From the NCBI GenBank assembly GCA_946481475.1, contig CAMLOB010000176.1, positions 1 to 7,425 on the forward strand: a stretch of 7,425 nt of DNA, written 5' to 3'. Each line of letters begins with the position of its first letter. Within the stretch, counting starts at the first letter, position 1. Below the pieces are notes generated by a model. It was not told the DNA's origin. It ran no database searches and saw only the letters and a program-made list of their open reading frames with translations. This stretch comes from an uncultured Chlorobiota bacterium (GTDB lineage: Bacteria > Bacteroidota > Kapaibacteriia > OLB7). This document shows positions 1 to 6,530 of this stretch, piece by piece. The position numbers and the translations under genes were made by a program.

Positions 1-514
1 TTCTCTTTCGCCCGTTTCCCTCCGTTCCATTCCGGCAGGAACGAAGCTTGTTCTTCCCTCGCCGAACGGCTCCACGCTGACGACGCTTGCGGCGGATCGG
101 ACTGACAGAGTGATCGCCGCCTCCCTGCGGAACGCTGCGGCGGTTGCCGAGGTGCTGGTTGAGTCGGGGGGGACGATCGGAGTGATCCCGGCCGGTGAGC
201 GCTGGCCGGACGGGAGCCTGCGTCCGGCACTGGAAGACTGGATCGGTGCCGGTGCCCTGATCTCTCTCCTCGGTGAGGGTTTTTCTCCCGAAGCCGAAGC
301 CGCTGCAGTCACGTTTGCCGGACTTTGCAACCGACTGAAAGAAACGCTGCTGAACTGTTCCTCCGGACGTGAACTCATCGCACGAGGCTTTGCCGAAGAT
401 GTACAAATTGCAGCGGAACTGAATACAAGCCGGGCCGTCCCTATTTTCCGGAACGGGAGGTATGAGGATTGGTCGGGAGACAGGAGTCGAGAGTCGGAGG
501 TCGAGAGTCAATAG
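1..514 (+). CDS. comB: 2-phosphosulfolactate phosphatase (ComB family), 5'-truncated by the window edge
   Basis: ComB hydrolyses 2-phosphosulfolactate to sulfolactate and phosphate. The reaction is known from coenzyme M biosynthesis, but many bacteria that lack coenzyme M also carry the gene. The reading frame is open from base 2, giving 170 residues; the family is usually about 230-250, so roughly the first third lies outside the window. Family-like segments in order are LPSPNGS (residues 19-25), ASLRNA (39-44), IPAGERWPDGSLRPALED (about 62-79), GAGA (82-85) and CSSGRELIARGFAEDV (about 119-134). The GTG at 110 is internal because conserved ComB sequence continues upstream of it. The final residues (about GDRSRESEVESQ) are unlike the family and are encoded by a short direct repeat, so the gene end has probably been altered by repeat sequence. 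The next gene is 166 bp away and looks independent. The family call is strong; the physiological role here is unknown. Confidence 0.9.
   Translation, partial: SLSPVSLRSIPAGTKLVLPSPNGSTLTTLAADRTDRVIAASLRNAAAVAEVLVESGGTIGVIPAGERWPDGSLRPALEDWIGAGALISLLGEGFSPEAEAAAVTFAGLCNRLKETLLNCSSGRELIARGFAEDVQIAAELNTSRAVPIFRNGRYEDWSGDRSRESEVESQ
486..509. repeat. Short direct repeat at the 3' end of comB
   Basis: GTCGAGAGTC occurs at 486-495 and again at 500-509, a period of 14 bp, within a wider run of GAGTC/GGTCG words reaching the stop codon. It encodes the atypical Arg/Ser/Glu-rich end of the ComB protein. It reads as intergenic simple-repeat sequence that has become coding at the gene end. Confidence 0.6.
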
Positions 515-594
515 TCGGTTGGAGTTGAGGTTGGTATAGTTCAATAGTTAAATGGTGGATCTTGCTGGGCAGTCTTGCGATTCCGCACTTGTGC

Positions 595-674
595 ACTCCT
601 GTATCCAGTACTCATGTCCCCCTGCACTCATGGTTCCCTCGCACTCATATACCCCCATACACTCATAAACTCAA
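595..674. repeat. Degenerate ACTCAT-word repeat in the comB-nucleotidyltransferase gap
   Basis: ACTCCT at 595 is followed by ACTCAT at 610, 626, 643 and 661 and a last ACTCAA at 669. The words are separated by pyrimidine-rich segments. The spacing grows from 15 to 16, 17 and 18 bp, so this is not a clean tandem repeat. It ends 6 bp before the next start codon and therefore covers where a leader or promoter would lie. No clear TAnnTTTG element was found in this gap. A weak sigma70-like pair (TTGAGG at 525, TTAAAT at 548, 17 bp apart) is too poor to call. Confidence 0.55.
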
Positions 675-680
675 ATAGCG

Positions 681-1469
681 ATGACCCGAGACAACATTCT
701 GCACACGCTCCGATCCGCCCTCGAACCTCTCGACTACGTCGATGCGTTGTGGGAGGGGGGAGCCGCCGCCTTTGATCGCGTTGACGCCTGGTCCGATATC
801 GACGCGCAGGTGATCTGCGACGACGAGCGGGTGGAGGATGTCTTCACCGCCGTCGAGGAAGCCTTTGCCGATCCCGGCATCGACATCCGTTTCCGTCTCC
901 CGGAACCGACCTGGCACGGACATTCCCAGGCCTTCTATCGTCTGGCCGACACCAGTCCCTTCCTGATGCTCGACTTCGTTGTGATGAAGCGAAGCGGTAC
1001 CGGACGCATGCGGGAGAAGGAGACGCACGGAGATGCGGTGATCCATTTCGACAAGAAGAATCATCTGACCGATGAGCATATCGATGCTGAAGAGATGGCG
1101 GAACGACTGAAGAACCGCGTGGAGATGATGCGCCGGACGTTCGATCTCTTCCAGCCTCTGGTGCTGAAGGAGATCCATCGCAGGAACAGCGTCGAGGCTC
1201 TGCAGTTCTACCACGGCCAGACGCTGCGACCGCTGGTGGAGCTTCTCCGGATCAGATATGCACCGGCCCGCTACAACTTCCACACCCGTTATCTCTACTA
1301 CGATCTGCCGCAACCTATGGTCGAACGACTGGAATCCCTTTTCTTTGTGCGTGACCCCGGGGATCTTGAGCGAAAGTTCAACGAGGCCGGGGCCTGGTTC
1401 CGGGACGTTCTCACGGAGATCGGACCGGAGGATATTGAGAAGGGGTTGAGAGGGGAACAACACGATTAG
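681..1469 (+). CDS. MNT-fold nucleotidyltransferase-like protein
   Basis: This is a 262-residue protein of the polymerase-beta-like nucleotidyltransferase superfamily, which includes aminoglycoside adenylyltransferases and minimal nucleotidyltransferases. Near the N-terminus is the signature GGAAAF (26-31), then SDID (38-41), matching the G[GS]-x9-13-DxD pattern in which D39 and D41 would bind the metal. D98 in FLMLDFVV (94-101) is a good candidate for the third acidic residue. The C-terminal 150 residues look helical and resemble the partner domain seen in larger family members. Substrate cannot be read from the sequence: a drug, a nucleotide or a protein are all possible. An in-frame TAA at 666-668 means ATG 681 is the first ATG available. 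No Shine-Dalgarno is visible. The gene stands alone, 166 bp after comB and 138 bp before the cupin gene. Confidence 0.75.
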   Translation: MTRDNILHTLRSALEPLDYVDALWEGGAAAFDRVDAWSDIDAQVICDDERVEDVFTAVEEAFADPGIDIRFRLPEPTWHGHSQAFYRLADTSPFLMLDFVVMKRSGTGRMREKETHGDAVIHFDKKNHLTDEHIDAEEMAERLKNRVEMMRRTFDLFQPLVLKEIHRRNSVEALQFYHGQTLRPLVELLRIRYAPARYNFHTRYLYYDLPQPMVERLESLFFVRDPGDLERKFNEAGAWFRDVLTEIGPEDIEKGLRGEQHD

Positions 1470-1503
1470 AATCGGGAAAGAACACGCAATCCATCGCCGC
1501 GGA

Positions 1504-1542
1504 CGCAAAGAAGCCGGGGAAACCCATCTCCTCTTCTTTGCG
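1504..1542. repeat. Inverted repeat after the nucleotidyltransferase gene (possible weak terminator)
   Basis: CGCAAAGAAG (1504-1513) pairs perfectly with CTTCTTTGCG (1533-1542) across a 19-nt loop. It lies 34 bp after the upstream stop codon. There is no T-run behind it, so intrinsic termination is doubtful. CTTTG words recur just downstream (1551 and 1583), which suggests a remnant of an intergenic repeat rather than a dedicated terminator. Confidence 0.45.
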
Positions 1543-1607
1543 GCTTAGCCCTTTGCTCCGCCACGGCGGATTGTGTGATGCCTTTTTGTGGTAGACAAGA
1601 GTAAACT

Positions 1608-2117
1608 ATGAACGCCCACTACTGGATAAAACAACTCGATCTGACCGAACATCCCGAGGGGGGATACTTCCGGGAAGTCTACCGTTCCGAGCATCGTATC
1701 GCGGCCGATGCCCTCCCCGAAGGCTTTGACGAAGACCACCGGCTGGCCACCTCGATTTACTTTCTGCTCACTGCAGATCGTCCTTCGCGACTCCACCGCC
1801 TTCATGCCGATGAACTCTGGCATTTCCACACCGGTTCTTCCGTGACGCTTCATCTGCTGGAGGAAGGAGGCCGGTATCGGCAACTGAAACTCGGGACCGA
1901 TCCCGGGTCCGGCGAATCCTTCCAGCAGATTGTCCCGGCCGGGACCTGGTTCGGCGCAACGGTAGAGGAGCCGGGAGGCTTCGGACTCGTCGGCTGCACC
2001 GTCTTTCCCGGCTTCGAGTTCAGCGATTTCGAACTTGGAGACCGCTCGGAACTCCTGCGTACGTTTCCCGCGCACAACACACTCATTGAACGTCTTACCG
2101 CACCGGAACAAACATGA
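1608..2117 (+). CDS. DUF985 family cupin (Cupin_5) protein
   Basis: This 169-residue protein belongs to the DUF985/Cupin_5 family of single-domain RmlC-like beta-barrels. The family signature is present throughout: HPEGGYFREVYRS near residues 15-27, SIYFLLT near 50-56, HRLHADELWHFHTG near 64-77, VPAGTWFGA near 111-119, and VGCTVFPGFEFSDFELG near 129-145. The His/Glu-rich HxLHxDExWHFH segment is where cupins usually hold metal or substrate. Length is normal for the family. No enzymatic activity is firmly established for the family, so no reaction is assigned. The stop codon overlaps the next start (ATGA at 2114-2117), which indicates co-transcription and translational coupling with the DUF1572 gene. 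No convincing Shine-Dalgarno precedes ATG 1608. Confidence 0.88.
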   Translation: MNAHYWIKQLDLTEHPEGGYFREVYRSEHRIAADALPEGFDEDHRLATSIYFLLTADRPSRLHRLHADELWHFHTGSSVTLHLLEEGGRYRQLKLGTDPGSGESFQQIVPAGTWFGATVEEPGGFGLVGCTVFPGFEFSDFELGDRSELLRTFPAHNTLIERLTAPEQT

Positions 2118-2662
2118 ATGATACGTTCGGAACAGACTTCCTTCCCCAGGCCGTTCGCGAGTTCCGTCGCCTGAAATCCCTTGCCGACAAGGGAATGAAA
2201 CAGGTCGATCCGGAACATTTCTTTGCCCGTTCCGACGACGAATCGAACAGCCTTGCGATTCTGGTGAAGCACATGGCCGGCAATCTCCGCTCACGCTGGA
2301 CCGATTTCCTGACGTCCGACGGCGAGAAGCCGGATCGTCACCGGGATACGGAGTTCGAGTTGGGGGATGAGGACACGAGGGAGAGACTGATGGCCGACTG
2401 GGAGAACGCATGGAATATTCTCTTCGATACGCTTGAAGGGCTGGAGGCGGATGATCTGACCCGGACGATCACGATCCGGGGTGAGGGACATGCGGTCTGG
2501 CAGGCCATCCTTCGGCAGATGACCCACTACGCCTATCATGTCGGACAGATCGTGATGCTGGCAAAGGAATTGCGTGCGGGGGAGTGGCAATCGCTGAGCA
2601 TACCGCGAGGGGAATCCGAAGAGTTCCGGAAGAATCCGCAGGACTACCTGCGTTCACAGTAA
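2114..2662 (+). CDS. DUF1572 family DinB-like four-helix-bundle protein
   Basis: This is a 182-residue member of the DUF1572 branch of the DinB/YfiT-like superfamily, which are soluble four-helix bundles that usually hold a divalent metal through three histidines. The likely triad is visible: H53 in LVKHMAGN, and H138 and H142 in HYAYHVGQI with the usual four-residue spacing. The N-terminal FLPQAVREFRRLKSLADK helix and the C-terminal RGESEEFRKNPQDY segment are also family-like. Its start overlaps the cupin stop by 4 bp, and the AlkD-like gene follows after 15 bp. The role of DUF1572 proteins is not established. By analogy with superfamily members such as BstA it might transfer low-molecular-weight thiols or hydrolyse a thiol adduct, but that is inference. 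Confidence 0.85.
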   Translation: MNDTFGTDFLPQAVREFRRLKSLADKGMKQVDPEHFFARSDDESNSLAILVKHMAGNLRSRWTDFLTSDGEKPDRHRDTEFELGDEDTRERLMADWENAWNILFDTLEGLEADDLTRTITIRGEGHAVWQAILRQMTHYAYHVGQIVMLAKELRAGEWQSLSIPRGESEEFRKNPQDYLRSQ

Positions 2663-2677
2663 TGAAGTGGAGCATTT

Positions 2678-3361
2678 ATGTCAGTCGCAGATCATCTCGA
2701 ACATCTGGTCGTCGAAATCGAGGATTCCCTTGGTCGGCTTTCCGATAAAAAGACAGCGGACGTTCGGGAGTTGCGCAAAGCCTTTTCCGCGCAGTTGAAG
2801 TCTGCTTCCGGTAGATCGATACTTGAACTTGCCGATCTCCTTGTCGAACAATCCCTTCTCCGGAATGATTTTCATCTTCGCTTCATCGCCTGCGAGCTTG
2901 TCCGTTTCCACGCCGACGCCCTCTCTTCTCTGAACGAAGAGATTGTTGAAAGGCTGGCGCGGGGAATGAGCAGGTGGGAGGATGTCGATACGTTCTGCAC
3001 GCTTGTTGCCGGACAGGGATGGCGTCGCGGAAAGATTTCCGATGGGTTCATTGCCGGGTGGACCGCATCGCCCGATCGCTGGCTTCGCCGCTCGGCACTG
3101 GTGGCCACAATTCCGCTGAACAACCGGACGCAGGGGGGAACGGGAGATCCGGAACGGACGCTGAATGTGTGTCGGTTGCTTGTTGATGATCGTGATGACA
3201 TGGTGGTCAAGGGAATGTCCTGGGCGTTGAGAGAGCTGGCGAAGCGGGATCCGGAACCGGTCCGGATGTTCCTTGACGAAATGGGGGAACGTCCGGCTCC
3301 CCGCATACGCCGTGAGGTGCGCGCCAAGCTGGAGACGGGACTGAAGAATCCGAAAGGATAG
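2678..3361 (+). CDS. AlkD-like DNA alkylation repair protein (HEAT-repeat DNA glycosylase)
   Basis: This is a 227-residue, mostly helical protein of the DNA alkylation repair (AlkD) family. AlkD enzymes use HEAT-like repeats to wrap duplex DNA and excise 3-methyladenine and 7-methylguanine without flipping the base. Residues corresponding to the active site described for Bacillus cereus AlkD appear present: W100 and D104 in SRWEDVD (matching W109/D113), R137 or R138 in DRWLRRSALV (matching R148), and W182 in GMSWALRE (matching W187). This makes a working glycosylase plausible rather than a decayed paralog. Length is normal. A recognisable Shine-Dalgarno-like TGGAG (2668-2672) lies 5 nt before ATG 2678. 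It follows the DUF1572 gene closely and probably shares its transcript. Residue correspondence was made by eye without an alignment. Confidence 0.85.
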   Translation: MSVADHLEHLVVEIEDSLGRLSDKKTADVRELRKAFSAQLKSASGRSILELADLLVEQSLLRNDFHLRFIACELVRFHADALSSLNEEIVERLARGMSRWEDVDTFCTLVAGQGWRRGKISDGFIAGWTASPDRWLRRSALVATIPLNNRTQGGTGDPERTLNVCRLLVDDRDDMVVKGMSWALRELAKRDPEPVRMFLDEMGERPAPRIRREVRAKLETGLKNPKG

Positions 3362-3426
3362 AGTTGCATATCGCACAATCCTTTGTAGATTCCGAACCGA
3401 TAATTCCTCACACAAAACCGACGGAT

Positions 3427-3657
3427 ATGGAAGAGCTGATCAGAAAAGTTTCGGATAAAGTGGGCATCACGGCCGAGCAGGCCAAAGAGGCCGTGGAGAC
3501 GGTGATGGACTTTGTGAAAGAGAAGTTCCCCGATGTGGGAGAAAAGGTCAAGGGTTTCGTTTCCGGTCTGGACAAGGACGGTGACGGACTCGACATGGGA
3601 GATATGAAGAACGCCGTTTCCGGCCTGTTCGGAAAGAAGGAGGGGGAAGGAGCGTAA
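3427..3657 (+). CDS. Small acidic helical protein with a calcium-loop-like motif
   Basis: This 76-residue protein was not recognised as a named family. The first half (EELIRKVSDKVGITAEQAKEA, then VETVMDFVKEKFP) predicts an amphipathic helical pair similar in style to small DUF2267/DUF2780-like proteins. The second half contains DKDGDGLDMGDM (about residues 49-60), which has the DxDxDG start of an EF-hand or dockerin-type calcium loop but has Met where an EF-hand would carry its final Glu. The tail is FGKKEGEGA. There is no signal peptide or membrane segment. ATG 3427 is preferred over TTG 3364, because the extra 21 residues look like non-coding sequence and the helical domain starts at MEEL. 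No Shine-Dalgarno is visible. A strong hairpin follows the stop. Function unknown; calcium binding is a guess from the motif. Confidence 0.7.
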   Translation: MEELIRKVSDKVGITAEQAKEAVETVMDFVKEKFPDVGEKVKGFVSGLDKDGDGLDMGDMKNAVSGLFGKKEGEGA

Positions 3658-3677
3658 GCCGATCACGATATATCAAT

Positions 3678-3702
3678 GCGGGGATGGAGTTCCCATCCCC
3701 GC
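3678..3702 (+). terminator. Perfect 10-bp hairpin, probable intrinsic terminator
   Basis: GCGGGGATGG (3678-3687) pairs perfectly with CCATCCCCGC (3693-3702) around the 5-nt loop AGTTC. The hairpin begins 20 bp after the small-protein stop. The tail is TCTCTATCTATCCT, pyrimidine-rich but not a pure T-run, so termination on the + strand is likely but may be partial. Its position argues that the yfiT-like gene starts downstream at 3729 rather than at ATG 3684 inside the stem. Confidence 0.7.
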
Positions 3703-3728
3703 TCTCTATCTATCCTACATTATCAGCC

Positions 3729-4190
3729 ATGACGCCCGAAGAACGAAGAGAACACATCGAGGCGATCCGTGTGCTCCCCGATCTGCTGGAAGAGGCCGTC
3801 GCCGGCATTCCTCACGATCAACTCGATCTCTCCTACCGTGAAGGAGGATGGACGCGGCGCCAGGTAATCCACCACATCGCCGATTCCCATCTGAACGGCT
3901 ATACCCGCATGAAGCTGACGCTGACCGAGGACCGTCCGATGCTGAAGCCCTACAATCAGGATGCCTGGGCTGCGCTTGCGGATTCCACAAGTCCGCTGGA
4001 GCCGACGCTGGCATTGATTCGCGGTCTGCACGGTCGCTGGGTCGTCTTCCTTGAACATGTGAGGGAAGAAGAGTGGGGGCGCATCGCCGACCATCCCGAA
4101 GACGGAGACCTGACGCTTGAAGAACTTCTGCATATCTACGCGTGGCATGGTCGCCATCACATAAAGCAGATCATGCCGGACATCGGATAG
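3729..4190 (+). CDS. YfiT/BstA-like DinB-superfamily protein (putative metal-dependent hydrolase or bacillithiol transferase)
   Basis: This 153-residue protein belongs to the YfiT/DinB_2 group. Family hallmarks are YREGGWTRRQVIHHIADSH (residues 36-54), then KLTLTEDRP and KPYNQDAW, and near the C-terminus YAWHGRHH (137-144). The likely metal triad is H49, H140 and H144. Bacillus YfiT/BstA proteins are four-helix bundles that bind a divalent metal and can transfer bacillithiol to electrophiles. Chlorobi and some Bacteroidota are known to make (N-methyl-)bacillithiol, so the same role is possible here. ATG 3729 is chosen because ATG 3684 lies inside the hairpin at 3678-3702. However, the 15 upstream residues (EFPSPLSIYP...) faintly resemble the YPIGKF start of the family, so the longer 168-residue form cannot be excluded. 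The gene is convergent with recQ, with 9 bp between stops and no clear terminator there. Confidence 0.85.
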   Translation: MTPEERREHIEAIRVLPDLLEEAVAGIPHDQLDLSYREGGWTRRQVIHHIADSHLNGYTRMKLTLTEDRPMLKPYNQDAWAALADSTSPLEPTLALIRGLHGRWVVFLEHVREEEWGRIADHPEDGDLTLEELLHIYAWHGRHHIKQIMPDIG

Positions 4191-4199
4191 AGATGCCGA

Positions 4200-6380
4200 T
4201 CATCCCTGCAACATCATTCCACGCACTACTTTCAGTTCCAGCCACGTGACGTTCCCCTCGCCGATTTCGTCCATTGCCGGACGAAGATAGTCCGTTCCAT
4301 GTTTGCGAAACGCCTCCCGAATCCGCTCGGCTTTCTCATCCGGCACGATCCGGTCGATTTCCCGGATCATCCCGTGGAGCACGGCGTGGGTGATATGCTC
4401 CTCGATCGTCTTCAGCGTCATCTCCCGTTCTTCGGCAATCGCTTCGGGCGACATGCCCCGATTGAACATCGCGCCGGTGATCTCCGCACTTTCGGAGAGT
4501 TCGTCGGGGAGGTGTCTTCTGTCGGGAGGGCTTCCGTTTACCGTCTCATCTGCTCTCTGAATCTGTTTGATCCCCGGATGTTCCTCCACAAACTTTCCGA
4601 TCACTTCCAGAAACGCCTCTCCGTATCGTTGCGCTTTCACCTCGCCGACACCGGTGATGTGGAGCAGCTCTCCATAGTCTCCCGGCATTCGGGCGGCCAT
4701 CTCCAGCAGGGTTTTGTCGCCGAAGATGACGTACGGGGGGACGTTTTGCCGGTCGGCCATTCGTTTTCGGAGGGAGCGGAGTTGATCGAAAAGGAGGCGA
4801 TGTTCATCCGGAAGAACTTCCGTCTTTCCTCTCTTCTCCCGCTTCCGTTCCGGACGTCGCGTCCGTTGCAGCATCACCTTCCGTTCGTTCCTGAGGACTT
4901 CCCAGCCTGTCTCCGTCACGGCCAGCGTATTGAAGTTCTCCACCCGCTGGCGGAGATAGCCTTCGGAGACCAGGGCGCTCGCAAGCCATCGCCATTCCGT
5001 GGCCGGATGGTCTTTCCCGACACCCCAGGTAGGGAGGAGATGGTGGCGGTTGCCGATAACCTTCGTCGCTTCGGATCCCCGCAACACGTCGATCGTGTAG
5101 GCGATGCCGAAGCTCTCCCTGAGCCGAACAACGCAGGAGAGAAGTTTCTGCGTCATCGTCGTCACGTCAATGATTTCGGAGAGGGCCGGGTTCAGACAGT
5201 TGTCGCATGCGCCGCAGTTCTCCTTCGGATACTCCTCACCGAAATGCTTCAGGAGCACCTTCCTCCTGCACTTCCCCGACTCGGCATAGGTGGTGATCTC
5301 ATCGAGACTTGCCAGGGCGACGGCCCGTTCCTGCGGATCTGCGATTTCGGTGATGAAGTGGAGGACCTTGCTCCGGTCGCCGCTGCTGTAGAGGAGAACG
5401 CAGTCGGAGGGGAGTCCGTCGCGACCGGCCCGGCCGATCTCCTGATAGTAGCTCATCATGTTCTTCGGCAGGTTATAGTGGATCACGTACCGGACATTCG
5501 ATTTATCGATCCCCATACCGAAGGCAATGGTTGCGCAGATGATATCCACCTCATCCCGCTCGAACATCTCCTGATGTCTGGTCCGCCTGCCGGCGTCCAG
5601 TCCGGCATGATAGGGGAGGGCGCGATATCCCCGTCGTTCAAGTCGTTCGGCCAGCGTCTCGGTCCCGGCGCGACTCATGCAGTAGATGATGCCCGATTCT
5701 CCGGGAAAACGATCGACGACCTCGAAGATCTGGCTGACCCCGCTCTTGTGCTGCACGCCGATGTTCAGATTCGGTCGGTCGAAGCTTGCGATGTAGACCC
5801 TGGCATTCTCGCCCAGCCGAAGCTGTTCCAGAACATCGGTCCGGACCCGTTGGTTTGCCGTGGCGGTCATGGCGATGACCGGCACATCGGGATAGCGTTC
5901 CCTGAGTGTCGAGAGGTTCCGGTAATCGACCCGGAAGTCGTGTCCCCACTCGCTGATGCAGTGGGCCTCATCGACGGCGAAGAGGGAGAGATTTGCGCTG
6001 TCGAGAAGGTCGAGCGTAGCCGGGAGGAGGAGACGTTCCGGGGCGAGGTAGAGGAGTTTGATCTCCCCGGTCAGCGCCTGCCGTTTCCTGCGTTCCACCT
6101 CGCCGTAATCGAGCGTGCTGTTGATGAACGTCGCCGGAACGCCGGCCGCCTGGAGGGCGTCCACCTGATCCTTCATCAGAGCGATAAGTGGCGAGACGAC
6201 GACGGTAAGTCCCGGAAGGAGAAGGGCCGGCAGTTGGTAGCAGAGAGATTTTCCTCCGCCGGTCGGCATCAGGACAAAGGAGTTCTCACCGGCAAGAACG
6301 CCGGAGACGATCTCCTCCTGCAGAGGCCGGAACTCGGAGAACCCGAAATAACGCTGAAGTGTCGCGCGAAGATTATCCAT
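4200..6380 (-). CDS. recQ: ATP-dependent DNA helicase RecQ, long form with HRDC and C-terminal HTH domains
   Basis: RecQ is a 3'-5' superfamily 2 helicase that unwinds recombination and stalled-fork intermediates. The 726 residues contain, in order: motif 0 (FGFSEFRPLQ, 12-21), Walker A (MPTGGGKS, 38-45), motif Ia (SPLIALMKDQV, 63-73), DEAH (137-140), TATA (172-175), motif V/VI (FGMGIDKSNVRYV, 287-299; QEIGRAGRDG, 313-322), a zinc-binding cysteine set (C371, C389, C392, C395), an RQC winged helix (about 405-500), one HRDC domain (about 524-597) and an HTH_40-type helix-turn-helix region (about 627-715). E. coli RecQ is about 610 residues and lacks the last domain; the longer form is common in Bacteroidota and relatives. 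The start is ATG at 6380-6378, just before the conserved N-terminus. An upstream in-frame ATG at 6467 is inside a repeat and was rejected. No Shine-Dalgarno is visible. All key residues look intact. Confidence 0.96.
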   Translation of the reverse strand: MDNLRATLQRYFGFSEFRPLQEEIVSGVLAGENSFVLMPTGGGKSLCYQLPALLLPGLTVVVSPLIALMKDQVDALQAAGVPATFINSTLDYGEVERRKRQALTGEIKLLYLAPERLLLPATLDLLDSANLSLFAVDEAHCISEWGHDFRVDYRNLSTLRERYPDVPVIAMTATANQRVRTDVLEQLRLGENARVYIASFDRPNLNIGVQHKSGVSQIFEVVDRFPGESGIIYCMSRAGTETLAERLERRGYRALPYHAGLDAGRRTRHQEMFERDEVDIICATIAFGMGIDKSNVRYVIHYNLPKNMMSYYQEIGRAGRDGLPSDCVLLYSSGDRSKVLHFITEIADPQERAVALASLDEITTYAESGKCRRKVLLKHFGEEYPKENCGACDNCLNPALSEIIDVTTMTQKLLSCVVRLRESFGIAYTIDVLRGSEATKVIGNRHHLLPTWGVGKDHPATEWRWLASALVSEGYLRQRVENFNTLAVTETGWEVLRNERKVMLQRTRRPERKREKRGKTEVLPDEHRLLFDQLRSLRKRMADRQNVPPYVIFGDKTLLEMAARMPGDYGELLHITGVGEVKAQRYGEAFLEVIGKFVEEHPGIKQIQRADETVNGSPPDRRHLPDELSESAEITGAMFNRGMSPEAIAEEREMTLKTIEEHITHAVLHGMIREIDRIVPDEKAERIREAFRKHGTDYLRPAMDEIGEGNVTWLELKVVRGMMLQG

Positions 6381-6444
6381 GGTCGTTATGAGGTTTGATG
6401 GGTGATGGTGTTGTGATGGGAGAAGATACGATGTGGGAAGATGC

Positions 6445-6502
6445 GGGGCAACGGCCCCGGATTTCATCCGGGGGTACGGACTGTCATCCGCCTGCGGCGG
6501 AT
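6445..6502 (+). repeat. REP-like unit 1
   Basis: It holds three potential hairpins: GGGGC-AACG-GCCCC (6445-6458), CCCCGGAT-TTC-ATCCGGGG (6455-6473) and ATCCGCC-TGC-GGCGGAT (6486-6502). The first two share the CCCC at 6455-6458, so they cannot form at the same time. The linker is GTACGGACTGTC. Confidence 0.85.
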
Positions 6503-6530
6503 TTGTTCGGGGTTGGCGATATGGTGGCGG

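Noticed and set aside
663..1508. 281-codon minus-strand frame over the nucleotidyltransferase gene
   Set aside because: The + strand frame has the GG...DxD signature; the minus frame shows no family features and spans the repeat-rich gap.
1545..2411. 288-codon minus-strand frame across the cupin and DUF1572 genes
   Set aside because: Low-complexity Arg/Ser/Pro-rich start and no domain; it overlaps two genes with clear family signatures.
3364..3404. Promoter before the small protein (TTTG words and GATAAT at 3399)
   Set aside because: Spacing is wrong for both the sigma70 type and the TTG-TAnnTTTG type.
3364..3426. TTG-initiated upstream extension of the small protein
   Set aside because: The extra 21 residues look non-coding, the start is a rare TTG, and the helical domain begins at ATG 3427.
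2681..3666. Two overlapping minus-strand frames over the AlkD-like and small-protein genes
   Set aside because: They conflict with the clear AlkD-like protein on the + strand and show no recognisable motifs.
4183..4210. Terminator between the convergent yfiT-like and recQ genes
   Set aside because: Only a 5-bp ATCGG/CCGAT pairing was seen, with no T-run on either strand.
4299..6398. 699-codon open frame on the + strand antisense to recQ
   Set aside because: It is a shadow of recQ. The product has no recognisable domain, while the minus strand shows every RecQ motif in order. Long antisense frames are expected in GC-rich genes.
6421..6451. Minus-strand promoter for recQ (TTG at 6451-6449, 20 bp, TATCTTCT at 6428-6421)
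   Set aside because: Only four of six fixed bases of the -7 element match, and the TTG lies in the hairpin loop of unit 1. Too weak to call.
6381..6467. 29-residue N-terminal extension of RecQ from the ATG at 6467
   Set aside because: It begins inside REP-like unit 1, its sequence is not RecQ-like, and RecQ homology starts right after the Met encoded at 6380-6378.
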